Source of the DNA: Branchipolynoe longqiensis
Lineage: Eukaryota > Annelida > Polychaeta > Phyllodocida > Polynoidae
Assembly: GCA_030323885.1 (NCBI GenBank)
Contig: CM059194.1
Location: 5,247,691 to 5,311,690 of the forward strand
Length of the DNA stretch: 64,000 bases
Direction of reading: 5' to 3'
Part shown: in pieces, positions 21,766-52,893 of the stretch
Position numbering within the stretch: position 1 is the first letter of the stretch
How the letters are laid out: every line of letters begins with the position of its first letter
Translations under genes and position numbers: made by a program
Notes under the pieces: model-generated
Told to the model about the DNA's origin: nothing
Database searches by the model: none
What the model saw: the letters and a program-made list of their open reading frames with translations, nothing else

Positions 21766-22387
21766 GCAGCCGAGCTGCGCGCACATACACAATGTTTATA
21801 AACATTGAAATAGGTCTATGTAATATCAGTGTTCCGGGATGCTGATGCTGGGACGCAGCAGGCCCCAAATCTGGCTCCTTGGTTGCGGTGTCGGCCCTAG
21901 AGTTGTTGGCGCCCTGGAAAAGCTGAACTTTGGCGCTCTTACAAGTATAATTTTAAAATTGTTCACAAGGAATTTAGATTTAGCGCCCCCTAGTATGTGG
22001 CGCCTTGAGTGACTGTCCAAGTTGCCGATACCTTCAGCTGGCCCTTCTGGTTAGACGAGGGTTCGATGGAGGAAAGCGGCACACCAATGCGGTGTAGTCC
22101 TACATTCCAGATACAGGGGCCACAACACATAACGGACAATGTGTGTGGTGCACTGATGGAGAAGCAGCGGGCATAGATAAAATATTCACCTCAACCCACA
22201 GTAGGAGTGAATGATAACCGTCTAAATCAGACCAAAAACTGCTTTCGTAGGAATCAACTGTAAACAAGTTGTAGACGTCCTGGTTCCAGTGACTGCAGTG
22301 TTTATGCCCCTATCTATATTGGCATAGAGTTGAGGAAGTGAAAGAGGATGAAAAGAGACCAATATGGCGGCCAGTAAATTCTCTTAT

Positions 22388-22990
22388 AGTTGCATAGTCC
22401 GATGGTTTTGAGTTTCTGTCATTGTCTGAGATCAATATATTAGGTTGATCGTTATAATCTACCTTACCGGTGTGGTGGTTTCAGCGGGTTCCCGTGCTCA
22501 GAGGTGTCCCTCGCTTCTGCGCTGCTTCTGCGCATGCGCGGATTTCGCATCAACTCGGGTCACCTGAGCCACTTATTGGCGCATGCGCACATCCTACAAA
22601 CTCGGGTCGAATAATCGAATACGCTTCTCCGCACTCGGGTGGACAATCTTTCTTTTTTTTTTTTAATAACCGATCAAAATACAGCAAAATAGGATTTAAA
22701 GTATTTTATGATGGCCCAGTTTACCTATATTTCCATTTAATTAATCTAAGTTATTCTTTTTATGCACATGGCACGTGTATTTGTCGACTCAACTCGCCGT
22801 GTTCTATTTGAATTTCTGACGACTCGGATGACCCGAGTCGCCCGGGTCGTGTTAATCGATTACGGCCATCCTTATTAGATTCTGACGCATGCGCAGAAGC
22901 GAGGGACACCTCTGAGCACGGGAACCCGCTGAAACCACCACACCGGGGGTACTCTAGTTTGAAGTAACTTTTATTTTATATGGCTAACTT
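22388..22990 (+). mobile_element. AGTCCGATG-family MITE split by another MITE
   Basis: Left end AGTTGCATAGTCCGATGG at 22388; the body resumes at 22950 (CTCTAGTTTGAAGTAACTTT). Confidence 0.78.
22468..22949. mobile_element. 480-bp MITE with ~65-bp inverted ends
   Basis: Long near-perfect terminal inverted repeats beginning CGGTGTGGTGGTTTCAGCGG and running past GCGCATGCGC. Probable target duplication TAC (22465-22467, 22950-22952). CTCGGGT motifs recur inside. Confidence 0.88.
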
Positions 22991-23400
22991 TTTATGTATA
23001 ATGAGTCGGTCTCAAAAGGTGATAAGTAATATGGGACAAAACTTTGTCCATTGTAACGATCAACACATACTATCTGCTTATGCATTTGCTCAAGATAAAC
23101 TGATTCATGGTGTTTAATAATTCCAATAGAATACATATTGATTTGAAGCAAATGTCCTTGTGTTTTCAGTGTAACCGTTTCTGTGCTGTTTTGTGTCAAT
23201 CATTACGCAGACACCAAAAAAATAGTTAGCACCTTTTGAGACCTATATAAATATATATATATATGAAATGCAACCATGTTTTTGGCATTACACTTATAGG
23301 CCCCTAGATCAGCCAGTAGAGGATCTGTAAGTAATACATTATTTAAAGTTATGCCATAAAGCTTTTTGTTATAAATGTTCCCAATCTATACTTGCTATTT

Positions 23401-23556
23401 ACCGGATGTGGTGGCCCAATCGCTAAGACCACAGGCTTCCAGTGTGAAATGTCGCAAGTTTGTGGCCTGGCCGAGTCAAACCAATGAGTTCCAAAATGTA
23501 TACTTGTCACTGCTTAGCCTGTCACTTGGCATTACTAGGATAGGGCAAGGACTTAT
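23401..23556 (+). mobile_element. SINE family A, 3'-truncated
   Basis: Head ACCGGATGTGGTGGCCCAAT and body to GATAGGGCAAGGACT; box B is decayed. Confidence 0.75.
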
Positions 23557-24339
23557 GAGCAGGATAAACTACTACATAACAGTTCTGTTCACATTTAGTA
23601 AATTTACAGCGATAATTATGCAAGCTTATAAATTTCGCATGAATGAATTTACCTTTAAAAAAAACCACTTTATTAAATTAACTTGTACCAACACATTATC
23701 CATGGTCATAGCCATTGCAATGCTAGGCTGCTATATTAGATCAGCTCAGAACAGACATTTTTTATGGTTGATTATTTATTAACATACATTTTAATTTCTA
23801 CTTATTAAAATCTCTAGGGTTTCAAAGTTAAAAGTAATTAATGAATGCATTAACTTTAACAAGGGTCCCAGTGACAAAAATATTGAAAAAGTCGCGGAAA
23901 AACTATGGTGGGGTGTTAGGGGCATTCCCGCCCCGCCCCCGCCCAGAAATTATTTTAAACTTTTGTTGAAAATGATGCAATCTTGCACCTACTTTGACAT
24001 TTTCGCCTCGAAATTCCAACTGTTTTAAGACTTCAAAACCACCAATAATTAAAAGTAGACGTTCTTTTCACGGACAAGATTTCCCCCCCCCCCCGCTGAA
24101 ATCAGCGATTTGGCTGAGAAATGGGATCCCTGCCTTAATACTATTTTATCGAAATATGCTTAATCTTGGTTAATAATGTACGTGTTCGACCTGCAAACAT
24201 AATTCGGAAAAAGATTAAGAAATAAGTGTGAATTGACTAATCATTCTTTTTAACATTTAAAAACATGTTTGAATCAAACCAAAAACGCTTTATTACGTGA
24301 AATATGACTTTTATTTATCCATAAGTGATAGAGCATGTA

Positions 24340-24957
24340 GTTTGTTGGGTTTTTACATCCTAGCAACATATAAAGTCATGTCAGGACGAGTACCAACTTG
24401 TAACAATGCAGTTATGCAACTTTATAGTGCTGCCTCAATTGGGAGACCGGGCCACCAGCATCATGACCCAATATCCAGACCTGTGCACCTTCCGGATTTC
24501 AAGGGTAAATACGGAAATAGTTTCTCGGCCTTTGTTCCGGAAATTGGTGTATTTTTTATCACATTAAAAGTTACTAATTGGCTTTGTACAAACACTGAAA
24601 TCTGACAAAAATACTGAAAATGACTGTTATTATCAAGCATGAAAAGTTTGCTTGTGAATATTATGTAATTGTTTATTTTTCACTGTAAATGTGTTACTGA
24701 AAGTCATTCAAGAATACGGAAAATAGCTTTGACAATACGGAAAGCTGTGAGATCGGGTGTACAGGTCTGAATATCCCACTCACATGATCCCGATTCTGAG
24801 CTAATCAGTCCTTGTCCTATACTATCCTATTAAGGATGAGCACCAGGCTAAGTAGTGACACGAGTGACACGAATCAATTTTGTACATCATTGGTTTCATC
24901 GACCGGGATTCAAACCCCGAACCCAGCACTCTTACCCATTCGGCCACCACGTCCGAT
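24340..24957 (-). mobile_element. SINE family A interrupted by a 294-bp MITE
   Basis: Tail and body at 24340-24475, remainder with the tRNA head at 24770-24957. Confidence 0.85.
24476..24769. mobile_element. 294-bp MITE with CAGACCTGTGCACC ends
   Basis: Inverted ends CAGACCTGTGCACC / GGTGTACAGGTCTG; target duplication AATATC (24470-24475, 24770-24775). CAG..CTG ends recall hAT-type elements, but those usually make 8-bp duplications, so the superfamily is uncertain. Confidence 0.8.
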
Positions 24958-25137
24958 AAGCATGTACAGATAGACGTGGACTATTTACATGATAACACAG
25001 TCAAGCAAATAATGAAATATAGATCATAATGATGTCTTTTTATTCATTTGGTTGTTTGTTGTTTTACGTCCTAGCAACATCTAAGGTCATATCAGGATGG
25101 GTACAGACTTATGACAGTGCGCACTCATAGTGGCTTT

Positions 25138-26400
25138 GGTCGCAATGCGAAGCATTGCGTTTGATGCGAGGAGAGGAAGAGACCCTCCCCCGCCCCGCGC
25201 TGTCGCGCTGCCTTCTCACCTCGGCAGACGGTGCGGCGCGCCGCCACCTCCCCCCGCCCCCCCTGTCGCGCAGCACTCGCGCCTCACCCGACGCCCGCTG
25301 CTCGCCACCTCTCGCCCTCCCCCGGGCCGGCAGCATTCACACCTCACCCGCTGTCGCCCCTCCCCCTTCCCTTATAAGGTCGCCCGCCGGCCTCCCTCAG
25401 GCACTCGCCCTCCTGCCGTCTCCCAGCTCTCTGCCTTTTTCCAGTCTTGGCTACTCCACCTCGGATCTCTGCCCCAGCTCAGCCTCAGGATGCCTCGAGG
25501 AAAAGGACGTGGACGGAAGGGATCCCAGGCCGCCCCCGGCACCCCGGGGCCCTCTCCAGCACCCGGCCGGGGCGAGTCCCCGGCCTACGCCCCGGCGTCC
25601 CCCGCGGCGCCCTCGGGCCGCACCTCGGGCCCCGAGATGTCGACACTGCTGGAGGCGCTCCAGCGTATCCAGCTCGACCAACAGCACTCCGCCGCCGAGG
25701 CGCGCCAGGCGACGGCCGACCTCCACGCCCGGATCGACTCCCTGGAGACCGGGGGGACCCGCCCAGGGATCCCCTCATCTCCCCCGAGGCGCCAGGCCGC
25801 CCCGACGCCTCGGGCACCTACCGCCACTACAGCCCGCCCCCCGCTGCCGCCTCAGGCGTCCCTCCCCGGGGCCGCGCACCCGGAGTACGAGAGGTACCGT
25901 CACCTCTCCAGTCAACCACCACCCGCCAACTCGCCGGCCTACCGCGAGGAGGCCATCCGCCACAGCCCCGCCTCCGCGGCCGACGCCGTCCGGGACATAC
26001 TGGCATCCGCCGAGGCGCGCCACTCCGTGAGGCGCCAAGGGATCCCGGCCAACTACATCTTCCCCTCGGACCTGGTGAAACGAGGGGCCGAGAGGAAGCC
26101 GGTGAAGAGGGGGGAGGCGACAAAGGACGAGTATACCCTCGCCCTCCTCACCCTCATCGACCACCCCCTCACTCCACTGACACTTCATGAACTCAACCTT
26201 ACCTTTATTACCCTGCTCCTCATGAGCCTTACTTTCTTCCATTTATTGCCTTACTTACACTGTTGAGCCTTTGTACTTTCTCCATTATTGATTATTACTT
26301 ACACTGTTGCTCCTTATGAGCTTTTTCCTCTGTATGCTCTGAGGCGTAAATAAATGCCTTATTTCCACCCCCGCCTTGCCTTCTTCCTTTTCGCGCATCA
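25138..26400 (+). mobile_element. Truncated tyrosine-recombinase-type retroelement (ORF1 only)
   Basis: 1.26-kb GC-rich block sharply bounded inside a SINE. A 19-nt hairpin CGCAATGCGAAGCATTGCG lies near its left end, a TATA-like TTATAAGG at 25372 precedes ORF1, and AATAAA lies near 26350. No RT, RNase H or recombinase is present, so it would need helper proteins. Direct or inverted terminal repeats were not identified. Confidence 0.6.
25490..26266 (+). CDS. Gag-like ORF1 of a DIRS-type element, truncated
   Basis: Chosen start is the Met of MPRGKGRGRKGSQ, after the TATA-like box; the frame is open further upstream. Basic N-terminus, Pro/Ala-rich region, a coiled-coil-like MSTLLEALQRIQLDQQHSAA, a second Pro-rich stretch, then SVRRQGIPANYIFPSDLVKR and GEATKDEYTLALLTLI, which resembles the conserved end of DIRS-type ORF1 proteins (family recall, not a search). 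After that the frame runs into a hydrophobic, low-complexity tail that looks like non-coding sequence, so the protein is probably cut short. The high GC makes several other frames open; those are shadows. Confidence 0.55.
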   Translation: MPRGKGRGRKGSQAAPGTPGPSPAPGRGESPAYAPASPAAPSGRTSGPEMSTLLEALQRIQLDQQHSAAEARQATADLHARIDSLETGGTRPGIPSSPPRRQAAPTPRAPTATTARPPLPPQASLPGAAHPEYERYRHLSSQPPPANSPAYREEAIRHSPASAADAVRDILASAEARHSVRRQGIPANYIFPSDLVKRGAERKPVKRGEATKDEYTLALLTLIDHPLTPLTLHELNLTFITLLLMSLTFFHLLPYLHC

Positions 26401-26727
26401 AACTGCTGCCCCGCTGGGAGACAAGGCTACTGGCACCATGACCTGATATCCCACAGTCACATTATCATGATACTGTGCTAACCAGTCCTTAATTGTCCTA
26501 TCCTATTAATGCCGGGTGCCAGGCTAGGTAGTGACAAGTATCAATTTTATAAGTCATTGGTTTGACTCGGCTATGATTCAAGCTCCTGACCTTCCACACG
26601 CTTAGTGTTAATATGTGGTCCTAATGCGGATATCCCAGATAACACGCTGAGTAAGGCAAATGATGCACCTTCAGACACACATACAAGACAAGTTCTTCTG
26701 TCATCAGAAAGAGGGTTAGAGTGTAAT

Positions 26728-27025
26728 TCCCGGTAAGACCTTTTCCACAGAGCATGCTGCACAGTGATCTGCTACCATCAACATAACTATAAGTTCCATT
26801 ACCGTCACAAGGCGAGGTGGAAATCCTCTATAAGCCCTTTTCCACAGGGCATGGTGCACAGTGAGCTGCTACCCTCAACTTAAGTTCTTCCATTACCATC
26901 ACAAGGCGAGTTGGTGGTGGAAATCCTCTATAAACCCTTTTCCATAGGGCATGCTGCACAGTGAGCTGCTACCCTCAACTTTCTTCCACTGCCGTCTGAA
27001 GGTGACTTGGTGGTAGAAATTCTCT
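26728..27025. repeat. ~105-bp tandem repeat, three copies
   Basis: Units run from CCTTTTCCACAGAGCATGCT to GGTGGAAATCCTCTATAA. The third unit is broken by the element at 27029. Confidence 0.85.
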
Positions 27026-27028
27026 ATA

Positions 27029-27702
27029 AGTAGGTATCCCAAGTCAGTTTTGCAACTCAATAAAAAGTAACATATTTTGATATAGTTCCATAGCTCTTAC
27101 CAGAAGTAAAAAGACACAAAGTTCATTAAAATCAGATGATTAGTTAAAAAGTCGTAGGCTTTTTAATATGGACAAAAATGATGTAAAAATCAGCTATTTT
27201 CGCATCTTGCATGAAACCCACATTTCAGACATCAGTAATTCTAAATATAATGGCCATATGCACTTGTCTTTCAGGAATTGGTGTTATCTATATGCATATA
27301 TCAAGGCTATTTTTTTCCAGAGTAATGACATAATTATTTTCCGAGATATTGGCCATTCAAAATGGCAAAAAACACAAATTGCCACTTGTCAATATGAGAA
27401 ATTAAGAAGTATGAGTTACATAAATGTAAAGAAATACACCACCAATATCCTTGAAACTTCATGCAGCTATCCACAACATTATGTAGTAAAAATGAGTTAC
27501 CACAAATAAACCAACATTATCAGTTTCAGAATAATCTGTCAACAGTTATTCAGTAGAATAACACATACATAAAGAGCAGTTCATAAGCTATTATTTCAAT
27601 CTGTAGATCTTTAGATGAAGTATAGTGAGTTTAAAATGAGCTTCTTTTGATGCCTAACGACGCATTTCAAGCGGCCTGGGGTGCTCTATTGGGATACCTA
27701 CT
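27029..27702. mobile_element. 674-bp DNA element with AGTAGGTATCCCAAG ends
   Basis: Inverted ends AGTAGGTATCCCAAGTCA / TTGGGATACCTACT; ATA flanks both sides (27026-27028, 27703-27705). No intact transposase. Confidence 0.82.
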
Positions 27703-27705
27703 ATA

Positions 27706-30228
27706 AGTAGGTATCCCAAGTCATTTTTGCAACTCAATAGAAAGTACCATATTTTGATATAGTTCCATAGCTCTTACCAGAAGTAAAATGACACAAAGTT
27801 CATTAAAATCGGATGATTAATACATAAAACAAGAAACTCATCAATGTTATTCAATGATCAACTGAAAATTGCATTACGTGTAACCAAATACATTTGAACT
27901 TGATACTTGTATAAAGGTCATATCTCATTTTTCTAGATGTAAATGTACCAGCACTATATTAACCCTCTTCAATTAAAATTATTTGTCAAAGTTTGAAAGA
28001 CACATCTCATGATATTGGCTATACAATGCATCAATGTAATCTATTTCTGGCACAGTCCATGCTTTTCCTCTAGAGGAAACCACAGGACACTAATCTAAAT
28101 CATTTACAAAGACAAAGTTATCCTGAACATCAGCTATGTCATCAAATTTAGGCCATTTAAAAGTATCAAGACCACGGTATAAAAACTGTATGGTGGCAAA
28201 ATTAGGTGACAAAATCTCTACAACAATTCCCACAAACCAGTGGCTTTCATATGCCACCCCAACTCATATACCTTGCTGATCAAATCTAAAATTGGCTACA
28301 TTTGCCAACTCAGTTACAATTATCTGCCTGTACATTTTCAGCTACATTAACCTTCATATCCATATCATGTTGTTTCTGGATTGTCTTTGGAATATTTGGA
28401 CGCCTGCCATGACCAACAGCCACAAAGATCGATTCCAAGAGACATAACTTCATCATCTGCAAAAATAAAAATGTTGTCTAAGTGACTGAAAAAACATTTT
28501 AATCTCCATTTGGTACTAAATTCACTGTACATTGTTAATATAAAATAATGTATGTACATTAATGTGTACATGTAATTATCATGTACATAATTTGTTTGTA
28601 AAATCATGGTAAGACTAAATTATAAAGCATGTTTTAAACTTGTATTGTACTAGGTGTATGGAAATCATTACAATTTCGCCCAGCAATCGGCGCCATTTGC
28701 AATTTTGTATTACATATGATCTTACTCCAAAAATGGTGTAAATTTGACAAAATAATTACTCCAGCATCCTGAATTTTAGGTAGCATTTAAGACAAATATA
28801 TAACAAACGAAGCATATTTGTTTGATCAGTTTTTGAAAGATTGTTCATAGCAAACATGGTATAAAATGGCTAAAGCTCGAATCTGTGGTTGTGTAGGCAG
28901 GCTATAGTGAAATCAATACAGACAAAGAGAAAGGAACAGTATAAAGTGTAAAGAAGGAGAGAGAGTCAAGCCCTCCGGTTTATTATTTATATGGTTACAT
29001 GGGTTCATTGTAGAGTATCACCACACCCCTTAACCCCATTGTGAAACAAACATTCTTGGCCCTACCAATAGGGATCCAGCATTCCTGGTCCCCATGGCTA
29101 CCAGTGGTCTGCCCACTACCACCAAGCTGTATGGCCGCATTGGCGACCACCAACCTTGACCTTTGAGTGTGGTGATCACTATCCCAGCAGAGGGGCTAGG
29201 CCCTGAGTGGACCCACACCCAAACCTGCCAGCACCACTATGTCTATTTACATCCCACTCAGGCACCACCAGCCCTTACATATATACATACATGCACCTGG
29301 TCACGTACACCAATCAGTAATAGAACATTTACATTCCCCCCCATGCCGTTTATCGGAATATTTTACAATAGTAACTAAAGTTATGCTACCGATCTGAAAA
29401 TCGGCCATTGTTCACACTCCCGAAATATTGGCCGATTTTATGTCTAATTAACACCAAAATATTAATAAAATGCACAATTCTATTAACCACAATATGTAAA
29501 CATATAGTAATAAAACATTTCCTACCTATTTCCTTATGAATAGTATCCCAAAATGATGAAGAATCATCCATTTTGCTGTTCAGTGTTTGGGAAGTGGCAC
29601 TGACAACATGTGCTGTCTTTTGTAGCCTGACTGGGAGTCATCCACTGGTTGCAAAAAGTATCGGCACACTTTGCTGGAGATCACCACAAATTTGAAAATT
29701 ATATCACTTTAAAGTTCTCAAAATGATCTTGACTGGTATAACAATTTTATTTGGATATTTTAAAGACATTTATTGATGATAATTTAAACTTTTGGTAATT
29801 TTGAATCAAACTATTGATCAGGATATTCAGTAAAACACACATCAAGTTTTATACAAAATTCAAGCTTAGCATGTCTACTATCAAGTCCTGGTATCAGATA
29901 GTTAATGCCTATACCCACCAGAGAGCGCCACCTGAAAACTGCAGAGGTGATTTTCAACCCTGAGAATGGCACTCAAAACAAGGTAGCGCGAATCGCGACT
30001 CACTGCAACAAACTAACTTTTTAAATGCTCAGTAGCACGTACATTACATTAATATACACCAATTAGACTAGTGCAGAATGAAAGAACACATTTTAAGCTT
30101 CAAATTGCTCTATTTCTTTATTTAATATAACAACAATTGTGCATATTGCAGAAGTTTGAAAATACCCTTTCTGTAGATGCACTGACCCGATTCCAGTGCC
30201 TCGGGCGACCTGTATTGGGATACCTACT
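27706..30228. mobile_element. 2.5-kb DNA element with AGTAGGTATCCCAAG ends
   Basis: Same ends and similar subterminal sequence as 27029-27702, flanked by ATA (27703-27705, 30229-30231). The ~105-bp repeat resumes immediately at 30232. I see no intact transposase; a minus-strand open segment at 28365-28607 is unrecognised. Around 28920-29340 it appears to carry another inserted repeat. Confidence 0.75.
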
Positions 30229-30231
30229 ATA

Positions 30232-30313
30232 AGCCCTTTACACAGAGTGTGCTGCTATCCTCAACATAAGTTCCTCCATTACCGTCAGAAGGCGGCTTGG
30301 TGGTGGAAATCCT

Positions 30314-30317
<4 letters not shown>
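30232..30317. repeat. ~105-bp dispersed repeat at the KLHDC4 3' end
   Basis: From GCCCTTTACACAGAGTGTGC to GGTGGTGGAAATCCTTTAT; continues the tandem array interrupted at 27025. Its edge contains the KLHDC4 stop codon. Confidence 0.75.
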
Positions 30318-49793
<19,476 letters not shown>

Positions 49794-52608
49794 CTGTGGG
49801 AAATCACATATTTATGTTAAGAAGGTTTTATAAATGGCCGGATGGGATAGCCTCGTCCCTGTCATTAATAACACAATTTAAGAATCTGCAATACTTTTTT
49901 TTTTTGGTGATAAATTTATTAACCCTGCTCATAAGGGATAAGTGTGTTAATACTTGTTTTCATGTGTATTAATACTTCGATATTTTGCATACCATTGTAG
50001 TTACGAATCTGCAAACGCAACTTTCTGTGCAGAAACTATGTCGAAGTTTGCAACCTACATAAGGGGGTATATGATATATTTAACTGGTTATTTACATGGA
50101 TGAATTCCTGTCCAATATTTAGATATAGTGTAATCTAATTTCTCCATCTGCAACCTTGTTTTCGGATTATTTTTGTTTAAATCGGTATATTATTTCCTAG
50201 CTTATCTCAATTCAGAAGACAAAGGGTCAATGCTCAATTTCAAAACCATAAAATGACTAAATTGTTTATGGACATTAATGAAAGGTAGCTGTGCATATTT
50301 AAATGCTTAGAACACCAATAGGTGATTTTCTCTGAACATTTTATATTAAGAAAAAGAACATGTTTGAATAATCAACAAAGAAATTCGCAAAAGCTTCATG
50401 AATGGGAATCACCCACACTTTCAAACTGAACTTAAAAACTACAAAATTAAATTATGCAACTTTGATCAGTTGTGCATGATGGGTTCGTATTTTAGCTGAT
50501 GGAATTAACAGATCTACTTTCACTGAAAATTTCATTGAGAAATATTTGATTATTAAAGAAAATAGAGCTACAAATTATAGTGAAAATCTTTTTTCCAGAT
50601 TCATTTAAACTTTAATGCAAACAAAAGACTATTATATGATGTAATGACACTTCCAAGCAAGGGGGCAACATAGCCATATGAAATCCATGTGGTTTTTTTT
50701 CTGGATATAAATAAATTGTAATAATATTTAGTCTTTATTTATTCTACTTAGACAAATTAGTGTGAATATTCATGTTTCCCTGAATGGAGTCATTCCGATT
50801 TCATCCGCAACTCATTAAAAAATCATTTGAGGAAAACTGTTTTTTTTTTTAACCAAAAAATCATTTTCCATTTTTAACTTGTAAAGTATTTTACTGTTGA
50901 TTTTATTTATCATATACCACTTGTGACTTTAGCCCAGTTGTACACTTTTTTGGCATACATTTACGTGCTCTATTTGAATCAAATGTAATTTTTTAGTCGG
51001 ATATGTTTAACCAATGTATGACCCCCCAATAACCGATGTTTACTTTTTGTGCTAGGGTGTTATTAAACAAACAACAAAAAACTGTGTTTCCCTGGGAAAA
51101 TATGAATATGTTTTGTGATGGTTCATTTGAAGCTTTAGTAATAGGCCGCTTATGTCTGGTTCCTCCCTAGTCTATATGGTTGAATCGTGTAGACGTAATA
51201 AAGATGAAGACAGGAGCGCATGCTTCCACCGTTTATTTTCTCTCCACCCACCGCAGCTTCAAAAGTCCAAGTGACCCACCCCCTGACCAGCCAGGTTGCA
51301 GGTAACCTCTCCCGGTAGGGGGAGATGCTAGCTGGGCATAGTACGGGCAGTCCACACAGGGACCCCCACCCTCTAGCGTCCCGCCACCTGACATAGGAGA
51401 ACTCTGACAGTAGACAGCATAGTTCCTGCTAGATAAAGGATTCACCCCATACATCCAGTACAGGGGTGAAAACCAACATATTAGAAAAAGGGGTGAAGAA
51501 TTTCAATATGGTGGGGAAATGAATTGAGCTGGTAAATTTTAAGAAGCAAAATATATTCTTCACATAAATTTTCATATTTACCCGCTACTTTTGATTTGAA
51601 ATATATAATAAAACAGGTAGTTTAAACAATTAAAAAAATAAAACCGGCGGCGTTTTATCGCCGCCATCTTGTCTTTTTGCATTCTCTCCCATTTCACCAA
51701 CTCTGTGCCGATATGGGTAGCCATTTGATACTGGAGCCAGAGTTTCTACTTCCTGTTCCATACTAAAGCAATTTTCGCCAGCTTTTACATAGGGTGTGTG
51801 TTCACCTCTGTACTCCAAGTACGGGGTGAATCTTTTATCTAAGTTCATGCAGCCCTGCGTGGTGGTGGAGCTCATGTACGGATTACTACACTTTATTATT
51901 TTATATCATTGAGTTTTAACAAATGATTTTGTTGGAAATAAGATGCACTAGACTATATATATATGGTTTATAATTATACCATTATTTCATTTATCAGCAT
52001 ATTAACTTAAGTATTACTCTATAAACAAGGTGTAATACTACTTAATTACTAGGTTAGGTAGCCTACTATAGTACTAATACTTAATAATATCTGTAGTAGG
52101 TAGATCAACTAAAATTTCAAAACACAACAAACAGTATAAATCTTTCAACAGACCTTGCTGAGACAAACTCAAATCTGTTGTAATTTGCCACACTCGGCAA
52201 TAGGAAGAAAGAAGGAAACACATAGACAGACATGGTTTCTGAAGATTTAATAACAAAACAATTCGGGACTGTTAGAGGTCTATCGTGATCAAGTAGGCGA
52301 CAGGGGCCAGGATCATGCACTGACTGGGATGCGCAACCAGGAACAGTTCATGACACAGGAATGAATCAACATGGAGATCAGCGCTCACCCCCTAGAAGAA
52401 AGGGTGCGAGGGTGGGGAAATCGGGTGGGGAAATCGGAGTGTTCAGAGCAGAGGCAGAGAGCAAAGTGAGACTGAAGCGGAAATGAGTGCACGAGGAAAG
52501 CTAAGAATAGACTGCCTCGTGCGCAAATTACCCATGTTAGGCTCGGCCAACATGCACAATTTTGAAAATATCTTAATAGGGGAGCAAATTATGGCATTTC
52601 TAATGTTG
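49794..52608. other. Upstream/intron region of KLHDC4, no exon found
   Basis: AT-rich. I looked on the minus strand for a Lys-rich N-terminal exon (MGKK..-like) and did not find one. The GC-rich piece at 51255-51440 is a relative of 41515-41710 in inverse orientation. Confidence 0.45.
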
Positions 52609-52888
52609 GCTTAATTGTTAAATTTTGTCCTGCTTCACCATTATAATAAACTGTGACCGTCACCACATTGTCACAGCTTTCTATGCTATAAGTATTTTGA
52701 TTTTGCTATTTTAATGTATATTTTCTGTGAGATTAGTTCATGTATTTTCCACTGATATAAAAGGTATGAAAATACTCCAATGCGAAAGTACTTTAATCAA
52801 AGCCGGAATCATGAAAATGCAGGAACATTTTGCTATAGACATGGTGACCGATGCGCCCCTATTGGTATCTGACATACCTATCTCTAGT
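52609..52888. repeat. ~275-bp repeat, left arm of a distant inverted pair
   Basis: Matches the complement of 63162-63420 (GAATCATGAAAATGCAGGAA; AAAGTACTTTAATCA; GTCACAGCTTT region). Confidence 0.82.
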
Positions 52889-52893
52889 CTTTA

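Larger units (their letters stand above)
25054..26600 (-). mobile_element. SINE family A split by a GC-rich retroelement
   Basis: SINE tail 25054-25137 and body/head 26401-26600 are the two halves of one copy. Confidence 0.8.
20972..30313. other. Intergenic spacer between convergent POLN and KLHDC4
   Basis: No host gene is recognised. The spacer holds a ~200-bp satellite, a 480-bp MITE, SINE copies broken by other elements, a GC-rich retroelement fragment, a ~105-bp tandem repeat, and two back-to-back DNA elements, each listed separately. Confidence 0.7.

Noticed and set aside
23375..23782. 135-codon + strand ORF
   Set aside because: The first half is a SINE and the rest AT-rich; no motif.
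25109..26242. Several long ORFs on both strands over the GC-rich block
   Set aside because: High GC removes stop codons in most frames; only the frame with the MPRGKG start and the DIRS-like motif has protein-like features.
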